The notes: generated by a model from the letters alone, not told the origin. Shown: positions 36,577 to 48,373, numbered from the stretch's first letter. The stretch: 64,000 bases of DNA from Strigamia acuminata (GCA_949358305.1 OX442320.1:6464259-6528258); one strand, 5' to 3'. Program-made: numbers and translations.

Positions 36577-37453
36577 ATGGAAGAAAGTATCGAATACAGC
36601 AGCCAAAATCAAGATGACAACGGTAAAAAATATATATAATACAAATTTTTTTAAAAACCGCCCAAAACCTTAAAAATAATAAATTTTGGAAGAGTTGCGA
36701 GCTTGTTGTTTCTTCCACTGCCAAGGGGACGTCCAAGCCGCTTTACGTCCCGGAATTTGGTGCCCCGGATTCCGTAGTCCTCACATGTATCGCGAAAAGT
36801 GAGATAAAAAAATAGATATTTCTTAATTTCCTTTTTAAAAATATTCTTTTTGAACAGATGGGAAGTAGGCACCAATCCAACTGTGTGCACGGATGAATTA
36901 ATTCAAACGATACGACGAATTAATACTTCGCCGGACGAACACGGAGGCAAATTGTACGAGTTGGCAAAGGTCGTTTGTTTGTTTTGTGTTTTTCAAGGTT
37001 TTTATTGGAGATTTGCGTGGGATAATTGTGTATTGTTGTTTGGTGTAGGTGAATCGCGAAGACTCGTTTGTTCAGATCAATTTGTACACTTATGGGCAGT
37101 GGTTATCTGTGATTGATTTCAAATTCCAGCAAGAGGAAAAGGCAACTCATACTTTAGCCGAGGTATGCAAGTTATTTCGTAGTTTTTTTGTGATTATTAT
37201 TTTTTTTTTATTAAGATTCGAGCATTTTCCACTGGAATTTTACCCGTATCAGTACCACTTTCTTATATCTTCAATTCGGTATGTTTATTTTTGTTTTCTT
37301 TGATTAACTTTTAATCATTTTTTATTATTATTTTTTTAGTTATTCTGTTGCATTCCTTTCTGTGATTTTGGGAAAAACAAGAGATGGTTGAAACGAATTC
37401 GCGAAGCTTTACCGCTTAATGTTAAAGTGATAGAAAGAAGACGAGGTTGTTAA
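36577..37453 (+). CDS. Unrecognised conserved-looking protein with cysteine clusters
   Basis: Six exons join in phase with good splice sites. The start is MEESIEYSSQNQDDN at 36577, then LRACCFFHCQGDVQAALRPG with IWCPGFRSPHMYREKWEVG, then CTDELIQTIRRINTSPDEHG, then VNREDSFVQINLYTYGQWLS with VIDFKFQQEEKATHTLAE. The end is IRAFSTGILPVSVPLSYIFN, LFCCIPFCDFGKNKRWLKRI and VKVIERRRGC, stopping at 37453. The length is about 195 residues. A hydrophobic stretch before LFCCIPFC could touch a membrane. I do not recognise the family and assign no function. The coherent splicing and non-repetitive composition argue that the gene is real. It shares a roughly 390-base divergent promoter with BUD23. Confidence 0.6.
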
Positions 37454-37663
37454 GTTAATCGTTTACGATTAATTGATTTATAATATATATACGGAAACTA
37501 TTTTTTTTATACTAATTTCTATCAAATTGTACGCAAATTTACTTTATATTAATAAAAAAAAATGTAATTAAACGATTATTTGTCCGACAAAACCGACATA
37601 AATGAATCTAACTTCACTTCAAACACAATTGCACAATATTTTACTCTTTTTTTTCTTTAAATT

Positions 37664-38099
37664 TCACTCCCATTGCTCACTAACACGAAGATGTAACAAC
37701 AAATCGGTCGTGTACTTGTGCGGCACCATGTTAAATTTCGCCTTGCCAACTGTTCTGTCGTAGTGTCTTTGCTTCATGCCACAATCGATGCTCGATCGGT
37801 GTTCTTGCTCCTAAAGTATAAACAAAACACCAGTTAATAATTTTCTGTGAAAATAATCACAAATACGCTCACTTTAGTTAAATAAGGGCGAGTTAAATAG
37901 AAACTGTTTTCTTCTTCACGAGCTAACGTTTTGAATACTTGAACTTTGTGATGAAATTTTATGGGCTTATGCACGCGGTGCTTCCTAAATGATTAAAAAA
38001 AAACAGTTTAGAGTCTGGAATAGTATCGAATATTTTTATTTACCCCTTCCAAATATTCCCAGGAGCAATTTGTTTAAGAAGGAACCTCGTAAGATGCAT
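37664..38099 (-). CDS. MRPL57: Mitochondrial large ribosomal subunit protein mL63
   Basis: This is a small metazoan-specific protein of the 39S mitoribosomal subunit (formerly MRP63). Exons are 38099-38044, 37984-37873 and 37810-37664, giving 104 residues, close to the usual length. The basic start MHLTRFLLKQIAPGNIWKGK suits mitochondrial import. The family pattern GKHR, then EENSFYLTRPYLTKEQE, then PHKYTTDLLLHL with a C-terminal W is visible. The mL44 gene starts 101 bases away on the other strand, so two proteins of the same subunit probably share one promoter. Confidence 0.9.
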
Positions 38100-38199
38100 G
38101 TTTCTGGCTGTTTCGAGCTGTAGTTGGGTGGTGGCAGCACGGCGCAATCGCGCGCTCGCTCTATTGAGAAAAATGTGAAACTATTATAGGATTTTAAAA
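38100..38199. promoter_or_regulatory. Compact divergent promoter of mL63 and mL44
   Basis: Only 100 bases separate the two start codons, which face away from each other. There is a GC-rich core (gcgcaatcgcgcgc, near 38,143-38,157) and no TATA box. A shared promoter would co-regulate two partners of the mitochondrial large subunit. Confidence 0.55.
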
Positions 38200-39607
38200 A
38201 TGACCATGAAGATGTTTTTGCGTGCTTTTCAACCAAAAGTGAGCAGTCTTTTGCAACAAAACGGCATTTATTTGCAGCCTCAAAGATCCATTGCGAGATC
38301 TCTAGCTCCAATTCGTCGTGCAATGTACTTCAGGAAGAAGAAATTGGATAGCAACTTGAAACCGAAAACCCCAATTCGTCGATCGGCATTTATTGAATGG
38401 TAAAAAAAAACAAAAATAAATCAAAAACAGTGAAAAATTATAATTATTATAATTGTAATTTCATTTAAGGAATTACAAAGCCGAGCTTTTTGCTTTCGGA
38501 GCTCGGTTGAACGAGCAATTTAAAGAGGAAACACTGAAATGTGCCTTCACCCATCAATCCTACATTGAACAAGAAGCGAAACAACGCGAATCACTCGGTC
38601 TTTCCGAAGTTTCGATGGATTTAAAAGCCAATCAAACACTAATAAACCACGGGGAAGTCATCCTAAAGGATTATATTAAACCATTTCTTAGAATTGGTTA
38701 TCCTTTTTTACCGGAGGAAGGAATTATGTCGGTAAATCAACGAAATAAAATAAAAATTATAATTAAAACGATTGAATTTCAGAGCTCTCGAGAACTATTT
38801 ACTCTCCACCGACACACTGGCACATGTGGCGACCAATTTAGGTGTAAAAGACATAATATTATCCGCTGTGAGTGTGAAAATAAGTTATTTTTCGAGCATT
38901 TATTAATAAATCTCTCGAATTCAGGATTATCCGCCGCAAAATTCAACACTAGCCGATACTTTTAAAGCGGTTGTTGGAGCTCTGGCCACAGACACTGTAA
39001 AAACAAATAAATCGCCATTTAAATGTTGCTTGTAAATATATCTTCTGTTCGTTTATAGTCCAGCGATCGGTCGGAATTATTCGTTCAGGACTTTTTGATC
39101 CCTCAGCTGATAGGAAAAAACATCATCGATCTCTGGCCGATTATCAATCCGATGGGTATAATCGTCGATGTGTTGGAAAGAGAGGGCAGAGGTCCCCCCG
39201 AAGCTCGGTAAGGAACCAAATAAATCATCTTTTCTCGTTTATTTAATGATTTTTTGAAAGATTGATACGTGAAAGTGGAAGGAACACGCTTTTATCGGTG
39301 TTTCAAGTCGGGATTTACTCCGATAAGATGTTAATCGGCATGGGTAGATAAATAAACAGTAAATGGTCGAAAAATGGGTGTAAAATAATAAATTGTGAAT
39401 TCAGGCGCTGGAGAGACGTTGGATGTTGCGCAAACCGACGCTGCTAGAGATACGTTGCGGCGGTTTTTCGAAATACACGATAATCACGCACCGCTCCCGT
39501 TCGGGGCTCGTGGAAGGGAAATTAAGGCGCAAACGAACACAAATTTGTGGTTAAACGAATGGATAAAGGATAGGAAAAGTAAACGGAGTGTAAAAATCGA
39601 ACAATAA
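38200..39607 (+). CDS. MRPL44: Mitochondrial large ribosomal subunit protein mL44
   Basis: mL44 is a structural mitoribosome protein with a non-catalytic RNase III fold and a double-stranded-RNA-binding fold. About seven exons run from MTMKMFLRAFQPKVSSLLQQ, an import-type N-terminus. The RNase III part shows KCAFTHQSYIEQEA and LADTFKAVVGALATD, where an active RNase III would have a catalytic acidic set. The later part, LFVQDFLIPQLIGKNIIDLW, GRNTLLSVFQVGIYSDKMLI and AARDTLRRFFEIHDN, matches the mL44 C-terminal region. The last exon (39403 or so to 39607) ends KRSVKIEQ. It is a divergent partner of mL63. Confidence 0.9.
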
Positions 39608-39681
39608 ATCTGAATTTTTGGCATAAACAATAATTTATCTGTCTAAAAACAATACAAACGATACAAATTGATGGGATTAAA

Positions 39682-42600
39682 CTATTGATTCGGTTTCTGA
39701 TCTACAATGAGTTTCCCATCTTTATTTTTAATGCGCACGCGCCCGTTCGCGTACCTCGTCTCTTGTTTCCCGTCTGGGAACAAAAGTTTGACCGTCCCAT
39801 CGGGAAATATTCGTTTCTGCAAATAAAATAAAAAGTGAGGTTAATTTATTTTTTATTTAATTTCTTCTGTGCACTTTAAATTTCTCGGTGTGGACTTCTT
39901 TTTGTCCGTTTGGAAACTGCATGATGCAGTCGCCATTTGCATTAGTCTGCACTCTGGTGCCGTCTTCTAAAACACTCTCCTCGGCGCCGTCGGTGTAGAT
40001 GAATTTGACGCTGCGATCCGGGAAGGTTATTTGCTTGGTGCCATCTGGGTAATGTTTTTCTAATTGGTTACTGAAAGTAGAAACGAGTGGTTTTCATAAA
40101 TCTGTTTGAGGGGCGTTTGTTTGTGTTGTTACTTGGCGAAGTGGTAAACTTGAAGACCATCGGGATAGGTTGTGTGGGTGGTTTTGTTTTCGGCGAAGTA
40201 ATAAACTATTTTTTCGTCGGCAAGAATGTGTTTGACGTCTTCGTTAAAGAGGAAAACCATGATGCATTTTCCATCGCTGCTGATCTCTTTTCTCGTCTCG
40301 TTCGGGTATTTTAGTTCGCGGGTGCCACTAGCGTAGAGTTTCTCAACCTGAAATGCAAGATTTTAGCGAAAAAGTGAGAAAAATCTAAGAAAAATTTAAA
40401 TTTTTAACGAAAAAATGAAAAAATCCAAGAAAAATTTAAATTTTTAACGAAAAAATGAAAAAATCTAAGAAAAAACGTTAATTTTATCGCACAAATTCAA
40501 AATTTCAGAGAAAAACGTAAAATTTTTACTCAAAAATTCAAAAATGCAAAGAAAAACGTAAAATTTTAACTCAAAATTCAAAATGTCAGAGAAAAACGTA
40601 AAATTTTAACGCAAAAATTCAAAAATGGAAAGAAAAACGTAAAATTTTAACTCATAATTCAAAAATGCAAAGAAAAACGTAAAATATTAATTGCAAAATT
40701 CAAAAATGCAAAGAAAAACGTACAATTTTAACTCAAAACTCAAAAAAATCCAAGAAAACGTAAAATTTTAACGAAAAAATTCAAAATTCTAAACTAAATT
40801 TTACTCACGCATCCATCTTCAAGCACTGACGACTCAACAACTTTATCAGAAGCTTTGATAAGTGTTAACGAAGGGTTAAGGCTGAATAACTCCGTATTAT
40901 CAACGTAGGATAATTGCTCAGGACTGGAATGCGCTAAACTCTCCTCCGAAGTATCATCGGTCCAAAACGAAGTGTATGAATTGTCGGTTGTCGACTGCAC
41001 AACACTGCTCATTCTCGGCCTTTCATCTTGACTAACCGTCGCAACATTTTCCCGCTTACAATCCTACAAATCATCAAAATAACCAACAACTCCGTACGAA
41101 ATACAAATACACAATCAAATACATTTGATGCTTGCAATCTCGTCATTAATTCGCGATTCTTTTGCTCCACCGTTTGCAATTCAGTCTTCAAACACTCGTT
41201 TTCCACTTCCAATGCCTGTGCTCGATCTTGCAGTCGCTTTTGAGTGACATTCCACTTCATTTCCCGTTCCCTCATCGCCGCCTTTACATCCTCAACCTTT
41301 AATTTTTAAAAAAATTAAAAAATAAATAAAAAATAAATAAAAAATAAAATATTTCATGACTTTTGAACGAAATGTGGGTCAAATTTCCGTTAAATTTCAT
41401 CCATCAAATTTTTATTTTATATAAATTTGGAATGCAAAGGTAATAAAAGTTCCATATGGAACCCGAGACATTATTTTTAGAGAAAAAAAAAGAAAGAAAA
41501 AAGTACATACGACCACATCCTGAGTTTCAAACAAATAAAACTCAAACCGAAACTAAACTCGAACAGGGCGATCAATAAATAATTTATAGGTCAACGTTGC
41601 TAGGATATCAAGGTTGAATAATATTACACAAATCATCATACATAAACACCCGAGCAATCAGTTCAAAATCACTGTAATAATGCTCAACAGATGAATATCA
41701 ACTCAGGAAACACGTTAAAAGACTAAACCGCACGCAAACACTCCGCATAAACAACACCAATATTAAACCGCAGGTCTTTATCGAGGCTAACTCTCAGAAT
41801 TTCAGTTTACAACACTCTCGGTTCTGTCTGCAAGCAAGATCGCTTTAAACTTATCGACAAATGTCCATTATTCAACAGAATTCACTCTCAGGAATCGAAA
41901 TGGAGCCGCCAGTACAAATTACAACTGTGCCATACTACCAACAACCACAAATAGTAAGAAAAAATTTAAAACTTTAAAAAATATCAAAAAAATGTAAAAA
42001 AAAATTGTAAAAATTAAAAAATGTCTCCATTTCCCGTAGATAATGCCGCACATGCCCCGGATCATGAAATCCTGCCCGTTAATCGGGTTTGGTAAGCCTA
42101 AAACAAAATTCCAGTGTTTACATAACTCATAAAATGAATTTTTCAGGAGTTATCCTCTTTATTTTATCCGTTACAACGCTCGGACTGGGCGCATGGGCGT
42201 CGAGTTTCACGGTTAGACCTCACTACGCATACGGGAGCTTGGGTTGCTCGGTATTTTTCCTGCTGACCAGTCTCCTTTGCATGTACGGCGGCAACGACGT
42301 CGCCAGTCGCAAATGCTCCATCTCAACTGCGCTGGTTTTCGGCATCTTGGGAGTGATTGTCGGCTGCGTGGGCGTCGTGCTGTCAGTCTTGGCCGGTTTG
42401 TGGTTCAAAGATTGTAAAGTCTGCGACGTAACCATCTCGCTCGGTGGGATTGACCCCAACTGCTCCACCGACTGCTTGTACTACTATTTTCCCGTCTACG
42501 TCGGTCTCGGCATCCTGACGATTCTACAGGCGTTCTTCGGTCTCATTTTGTCGTGCAGCGCTTGTTGCAATGCGTGCTCCTGTTGCTGTTGCTACAAGGA

Positions 42601-45600
42601 GGCTCAGAACGGGTTCGTCGTGCATCCAGCTCCGATCACCACTTTCATCCACACCACTACGCAAGCGCAAGGTCCGCCACCTTATAAACGCTTGGAGGAG
42701 GTGGATAATTCCGACATTTACGCTCCGAATCGTTATAATACGAATTTTTAGACGCTTTTCTTTTTTTTGTAATTTTTAAAATTTTTTCTTCTTCTTGTTT
42801 TATATTTTATGACTTGTATTTCGCCATTGTATTGGGATTTTTTTAAAAGAAAGTAAAAGTTGTTTTGTTCGTATTTTTACCTCTTTTTTTTCAGTTTGGC
42901 GAGTTCCATATGGAACCCGACATTATTTTTAGAGAAAGAGGAAATACATACGAACACATCCTGAGTTTCAAACAAGTAAAACTCAAACCGAAACTAAACT
43001 TAAACAGGACGATCGATAAGAAATTTTTTCCGCCAACGTTGCTAAGATATCAAGGTTGAATAACAAATAAACATATCGTCATTCATAAAAACCCGAGCAA
43101 TCAGTTCAAAGTAATAATGCTAAACAGATGAATACCAACTCAGGACACCCGTTAAAGACTAAACCGCACGCAAATATAACGCATAAACGAGAGACTAACT
43201 CGCAGATCTTCAGTTTACAACACACTCTGATCCGTCTCCAAGCAAGATCGCTTTAAACTTATCGACAAATGTCCGTTATTCGCCAGAATTAACTCTCAGG
43301 AATCGAAATGCAGCCGCCAATACCAAATTCAACTGTGCCATGCTACCAACAACCACAACCAGTAAGAAAAAAATGTCAAAAATGTCAAAAAAATTGTCAA
43401 AAATGTCAAAAAAATGTCAAAAAAATGTCAAAAATGTCAAAAAATTGTCAAAAATGTCAAAAAAAATTGTCAAAAATGTCAAAAAGTCCTCTATTTCTTG
43501 TAGATAACCCACGTGCCTCAAAAAGAGACATCCTGCGTGTTAACCGCACTTGGTAAGCCCAAAATGAAATTTCCAGTGATTACATAACTCATAAAATGAA
43601 TTTTTTAGGAACGATCCTCTTTGTTTTCTCCGTTACCACGCTCGGACTGGCCGCATGGGCTTCGAGTTTCACGGTTAGACCTTACTATGCGTACGGGAGC
43701 TTGGGTTGCTCGGTATTTTTCCTGCTGACCAGTCTCCTTGGCATGTACGGCGGCAACGACGTTGCCAATCGCAAATCCTACATCATACTTGCGCTGGTTT
43801 TCGGCATCTTCGGAGTGATTGTCGGCTGCGTGGGCACGGTGCTGTCATTCATGGCCTGTTTTTGGTACATGGATTGTAAAGCCTGCGGCGAAAAGGTCTC
43901 GGTCAACTGCCCCACCGACTGCTCCGACACCAATTTAGCCGTCTACTTCGGTCTGGGGTTACTGACGTCTGTACAGGTGTTTAGCGGTCTCGGTTTGTCG
44001 TGCTGCGCTTTTTGCAATATGTTCTGCCAGCGGGCTCCGAACAATTTCGTCGTGTATCCAACTCCGGTCACCAATTTCATCTACACTTCTACGCAAGCGC
44101 AAGATCCGCCACCTTATAAACACTTGGAGGGGGAAAATTCCGATATTTACGCTCCGAATCTCTATAGTAAATTTTAGACGCTTTTTGCTGAAATGTTTTC
44201 AATTTTTTTCTTCTTCTTGTTATGACTTACACTTCACGATTGGAAAGAAAATAAAAGTTGTTTCGTTTGTATTTTTACCTCTTTTTTCAGTTTGGCGAGT
44301 TCTTTGCGTTCGTGGCGGTCGAATTGCGGGCGCGTTTTCAGGTACAAGTCGTAGAGTTCTCGTTCTTTGCGAGTTTTCTGTTTTTCGCCGTCCAGGTACT
44401 CGTTGATTCGTTGTTGTTCGCGTTGTTTGTACAGTTCGAATGCTTTTTTCTCCTTTATCAGCTCTTTTTGCGCCTAGAAAATAAATTAAACGCATGAAAT
44501 TATTAATTTTTACTCTAGTTCTTAAATATTTTACGTGTTTACTGTTTTCTGTTGGTTGTTTGTGGCCGCCAGGGCGAGGTTTTCGTGTCGGAAGCGTTCG
44601 ATTTCCTTCTCGAGTTCTTTAACTTTGACGTCTAGTGTTGATGCGTTTGGAATTTCGTTTCTGTTATTCACTCGAGGCAAGGAGTGAGGCTGAAAAGACA
44701 AAACAAATTTAATGAATTAATTAAGATGAATCGAAGAATAATTACAATGGCTTCAACCCCGGATTTTAATCTGGAAAAATAGCTAGTGACAACTTTGCTC
44801 GGAATACAATTGGCAGCTTGGCTCAACGGCGGCGAAACATCGTCTGCAACAGATATTAAACTCGAGTGAACACGATTTAAACGATTTAAACACGATTTAC
44901 CTCTTGAAAGCGATAAACTCGCATTCGAGAAACAAGAAACTTCTTCGTTAGTAGAATTCCAACTGAATTCGTCTCTAAAATCAATGACGCTCGAAGATTC
45001 GTCCCTGTACGGGAAAGGGGAACTCGATTTCATCAAATTCCCTTCGTTTATTTCGGCAAAAGACGTTTTCTGATCCTCGTCAATCGCCAAATCAACTTCA
45101 GTTTCGCCTCGTTCGGCAATATTTGCCAGCGGTCGATCACTTCCGGCGACTTTTTTCGACGGCTACAATCAAATAATTTAAAATTTTCAATATTTAATGA
45201 ATAAAATTGGCATTTTTACGTGAAACGAGTTGAATTGTAATGCTTGGACCACGATGGATGAATTACTGGTGAAAGAAGTCTCTTCCGACGCTCGTTCCAG
45301 AAACTCAAACTCTCTCAATGACTGTTCACGTTCATCAATACTCTAGAAATAAATAAATAAATTTTTTATCACCAAAATCAGCAAATTCCTTGAAAATTTT
45401 CATTTAATTACCCGGCCGTCTGGGGTCGCGCAACTATATTTAGTCGGCGTAGTTTTGGGCGATGCAGTGATGGGTTTTGGATGGATAATTTCAGCCTGAA
45501 TGTCAAAACTTGATGTCAAATCCGAATGTAGAGGTTGGAAACCCTCGCTTGACTGCGTCGAATGGGGCGGATCAACGATTGATGGCAAATCCTGGGGTGC

Positions 45601-46618
45601 GGGGACGGGAATTGATGCTTTCACCGTGGGATTTTTGTTAAAGCTTGTTCTTATTATTATTTCTTTGGGAACCCCTCTTACTCCGAGACACAGCTCGGGG
45701 TTTTTCATAGTCTTTATATTGAATTTAGTTAAACTTTGTCCTTTACGCAAAAATGGAAATTTTGGCTTATTCGCCTCAATATTATTCCTATTCGATTCCA
45801 TACCACTTGGCGGAACGTAAGGTGTTTTCCTCCCTTTTTCCTGTGCAAAAATCAACATAATAATCAAATTTTAATCAAATTTTAAACAAATTACCTTAAA
45901 ATAATCAAGTTTTAATCAAATTTTAAACAAATTGCCTTAAAATAATCAAGTTTTAATCAAATTTTAAACAAATTGCCTTAAAATAAATAAGATTTAATCA
46001 TGATTTAATGAAATTAATCAAACTTACCCTTAAAATACTACATAATTTCTCGTTTTCAGTCTCGGATGAGCGAAACACGTCAGATAACGGTTCCTTGGGC
46101 GGTGAAAACTGTAACTTGAAACATCATTTTAGATTAAAACGAAAAAAACTCGTTCCAGTTTTCACCCAGACATTAAAATCTGCCCTTTTCAACAGGTGTG
46201 TCAAGTGGTCCGCTCTTTCTATTCGTTCGGACGGCGAACTATGAGGTAAAATTAATTTGTTCCAAGCTGACGGTGTAACTGGAATGCCCAAGCTGTCCGA
46301 TTTTTCCAAATTTGTCGGTGATAATAAACAATCCTCGGCTGGAATAAGAGTTTTTTTGCTATTAAATTGTCATTTTGTGTTAAATTTTTCTCGCTTACGT
46401 TGCAGCACGTGGTTTGTCTTGCGTTGGAACAGTTGTTGTATATTTTTCTGCTCTTTTTTGAGTTGGTGTATTTGTTGCGTCTGTTGTTGGTTGAGCATTT
46501 TCTGCTGTTCTTGCTGCCATTTTCGCAACTCGTTGATGCGATGCGCTAACTTTTCGTTCAAATCTTCGACCACTTCGCCGTTGCTTTGGTGGAGATCAAC
46601 CGCCCCTCTGAATCCCAT
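39682..46618 (-). CDS. CENPJ: Centriole assembly protein CPAP/CENPJ (Sas-4)
   Basis: CPAP binds tubulin and STIL and controls centriole length. Exons spread over 7 kb. The N-terminus is MGFRGAVDLHQSNGEVVEDL at 46618, then a glutamine-rich coiled coil. A tubulin-binding-type segment follows (SLGIPVTPSAWNKLILPHSS, then ERIERADHLTHLLKRADF), with FPFLRKGQSLTKF nearby, a conserved Sas-4 feature. A long coiled coil is encoded at 44,640-44,283 (KELIKEKKAFELYKQREQQR, ending RKELAKLKKE) and resumes at 41,275-41,105. The C-terminal G-box (TCP10) beta-repeat domain is at 40,350-39,682: KEISSDGKCIMVF, HYPDGTKQITFPD and KRIFPDGTVKLLFPDG. A 3-kb intron (about 44,280-41,295) holds two genes on the other strand. 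It is divergent from MUL1, 201 bases away. Confidence 0.92.
40350..40795. repeat. Minisatellite in a CPAP intron
   Basis: About ten imperfect copies of a unit near 38-60 bases built on caaagaaaaacgtaaaattt and a variant aaaatcc-aagaaaa. No function is evident. Confidence 0.8.
41900..42751 (+). CDS. Four-transmembrane protein N1, nested in the CPAP intron
   Basis: Exons are 41900-41953, 42040-42091 and 42147-42751, joined in phases 0 and 1. Exon 1 is MEPPVQITTVPYYQQPQI and exon 2 ends KSCPLIGFG. Exon 3 begins GVILFILSVTTLGLGAWASS and has four hydrophobic segments, cysteine runs (CSACCNACSCCCCY) and a cytoplasmic tail with GPPPYKRLEE, a PPxY motif able to bind WW domains such as those of Nedd4 ligases. 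Exon layout, phases and the LIG(F/C)G junction match copies A and B at 8.6-11 kb, so all belong to one family. I do not recognise the family. It lies wholly inside an intron of CPAP on the opposite strand. Confidence 0.8.
42880..42906 (-). pseudogene. Duplicated 3' end and donor site of a CPAP exon
   Basis: The minus strand reads GAACTCGCCAAACTG then AAAAAA and gaggtaaaaat, nearly identical to the end of the CPAP coiled-coil exon and its donor at 44,302-44,275. It was copied together with the nested gene, and no upstream exon part or acceptor accompanies it. It probably has no coding role but leaves a decoy donor site in the intron. Confidence 0.75.
43308..44177 (+). CDS. Four-transmembrane protein N2, nested in the CPAP intron
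   Basis: It is a tandem paralogue of N1 with exons 43308-43361, 43504-43552 and 43609-44177. Exon 1 is MQPPIPNSTVPCYQQPQP. Exon 2 (ITHVPQKETSCVLTALG) has diverged from N1. Exon 3 begins GTILFVFSVTTLGLAAWASS and keeps four hydrophobic segments and the PPPYKHLEGE tail, but has lost the long cysteine run (now CCAFCNMFCQR). Intron 1 is filled by gtcaaaaat repeats. All frames are intact, so both copies are probably expressed. Confidence 0.78.
43364..43490 (+). repeat. gtcaaaaa simple repeat in N2 intron 1
   Basis: About twelve copies of a 9-13-base unit, gtcaaaaatgtcaaaaaa in pairs. N1 has only traces at the same place. Confidence 0.9.
44250..44255 (+). terminator. Polyadenylation signal of N2
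   Basis: AATAAA lies 73 bases after the stop codon and about 35 bases before the antisense CPAP exon, so the two genes are packed very closely. N1 has AGTAAA at the corresponding place. Confidence 0.55.
45870..45990. repeat. 41-base tandem repeat in a CPAP intron
   Basis: Three near-identical copies of a unit containing aatcaagttttaatcaaat and ttaaacaaattgccttaaa. Confidence 0.9.
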
Positions 46619-46819
46619 GATTTGTTCATCAAACTCGATGATTTTGGACGGAGGGCTCGACGGAGGACGTCACAAAACACCCGCCAAAATATTCGCACTT
46701 GTGACGTCGTTGCGGAGTTGCGCGCAAATCTCACACGGGCATCAAATGCGGCCGCACGATTTTATTAAGCGAGTTAAGCCTAAATTTTTCGTATTCATTA
46801 ACGCCACACCGAATTTAAA
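46619..46819. promoter_or_regulatory. Divergent promoter of CPAP and MUL1
   Basis: The start codons are 201 bases apart and face away from each other. The sequence is GC-richer than neighbouring introns (around 46,650-46,760) and has no TATA box. Confidence 0.5.
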
Positions 46820-48373
46820 ATGGCAGAGAACCCCGTAACATTAACCGAAGTCATTTGCTTCGGCATAGATTCGTTGCTTTTCGGAATTTTTTATAAATTG
46901 TACAGAAATAGTAAAAAAGCGAGTCAGGCGGTCAAAGTATGTTTGAATAAAAATTTCAAAAAAAATCAAAAATTGTTATTCCATTCCCATTCCGTTGCAT
47001 TTCAGGAAGCCCCACTGGTGGAAATAAATGAATATCTGAAGGATACGATCAAAGCCTCACACTCCCAAGCCATACCGTACGCTATTATCAAAGGAACCGT
47101 CCGAGCCTTCAAGCAGGCGCTGCACAGCCACAACAAACCAAATGTCCGAGGAGTCGTCCAAGAAGTGGTCCTCAAAGAACACCAAATCAAATGGAGCTGG
47201 GCTACACGTTGGTGGTAACGAATCCCACTCGAATTTACCACACAAAAGCATTAAAACACCCTTAAACAACTCGAATTTACCACACAAAAGCATTAAAACA
47301 CCCTTAAACGACTCGAATTTACAACATAAAAGCATTAAAACACCCTTAAACGGCTCGAATTTACCACATTAAAGCATTAAAACACCTTAAATGATTCGAA
47401 TTTACCACATAAAAGCATTAAAACACCTTGAATGACTCGAATTTACCACATTAAAGCATTAAAACACCTTAAATGATTCGAATTTACCACATAAAAGCAT
47501 TAAAACACCTTGAATGACTCGAATTTACCATAAAAAAAGCATTAAAACACCTTGAATGACTCGAATTTACCATAAAAAAAGCATTAAAACGCCTTAAATG
47601 ACTCGAATTAACCACAAAAGCATTAAATCATTTAAAATGACTCGATTTTGACGAATTTCAGGTTGGAAACCGAACGGGAGATCAGTCGCTCGAAGAATTA
47701 CGTTCCTTTTCTATTAATCGGCAAGAAGGGACGTATTTGTGTGCAAGATCCTCTGGAAGCGAAAATCATCAATTTGACCACGATCTCGGATAAATTCGAA
47801 CCGAGCATATCGGGATTCGGCGAAGCTGTTTGGGGCTTTTTCACGGGCGCGCGCACGCAAGGATTTCAAGAAACCGAGCAAATGTTGTTGGAAGGAACAA
47901 TGTTGACCGGAATAGGGCGCTTGGTCGTGAACAAGACGGGCGACGTGTGCCTTCAACCGCCGGCGAAAGGCCTTTACTACTTCCTGACGCAGGTTCCCGA
48001 ATCGAGCCTAATTAAAAACCTGGACGTGGACACAAATTTCCTCAAAGTGATGTCCGCTTTATGTGGCGTGGTGGGAATCGCCATCCTAATAAATGTGGTC
48101 AAGAAGTTAATTAACGAGCACAAGAAAGAGAAAGCGATTAAAGCGCGCAAACAGATCCTGGCTGAACTCATATCGGATCGTTCGCGCTTCTCCAACACTG
48201 AAGTGAACGCCCAAGCTCCGCCGTGCGTCATCTGCTTGGCGAATCCGCGCGAAGTGGTCATTTTAGACTGTGGACATGTTTGTTGTTGCGCGGATTGTGC
48301 GCAAAATTTGTCGACCGGTTGCCCGATATGCAGACAACCCATAAGTCAGTTCTGGCCCGCTTATATTTCCTAA
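46820..48373 (+). CDS. MUL1: Mitochondrial E3 ubiquitin/SUMO ligase MUL1
   Basis: MUL1 (MULAN, MAPL) sits in the outer mitochondrial membrane and modifies proteins such as mitofusin. Three exons are read: from 46820 (MAENPVTLTEVICFGIDSLL, first membrane helix), from 46,996 or so (EAPLVEINEYLKDTIKAS, with YAIIKGTVRAFKQAL) and from 47,661 to 48373. The intermembrane-space BAM/GIDE domain follows, then a second helix (VMSALCGVVGIAILINVVKK). The C-terminal RING is CVICLANPREVVILDCGHVC with CADC and CPICRQPISQFWPAYIS, all ligands present. Intron 2 is largely minisatellite. It is divergent from CPAP. Confidence 0.95.
47224..47645 (+). repeat. About 40-base minisatellite in MUL1 intron 2
   Basis: Roughly ten copies of a unit containing ctcgaatttaccacataaaa and gcattaaaacacctt, in strict tandem, filling nearly the whole intron up to the acceptor. 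Confidence 0.95.

Larger units (their letters stand above)
41448..44297. repeat. Tandem duplication of the nested four-TM gene
   Basis: Unit 1 is 41448-42901 and unit 2 is 42902-44297, each about 1.4-1.45 kb and covering promoter, all exons and 3' end. Both begin AGTTCCATATGGAACCCGA. The five bases AGTTC occur at the left edge (41448), at the unit junction (42902) and in the CPAP exon at 44298, marking a microhomology breakpoint. Confidence 0.8.

Noticed and set aside
42880..42906. A functional extra CPAP exon
   Set aside because: Only the last bases of the exon and the donor are present, with no acceptor upstream; it is explained by the duplication breakpoint.
47224..47645. CRISPR-like array of about 40-base repeats
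   Set aside because: The repeats are head to tail without unique spacers and lie in a eukaryotic intron; this is a minisatellite.
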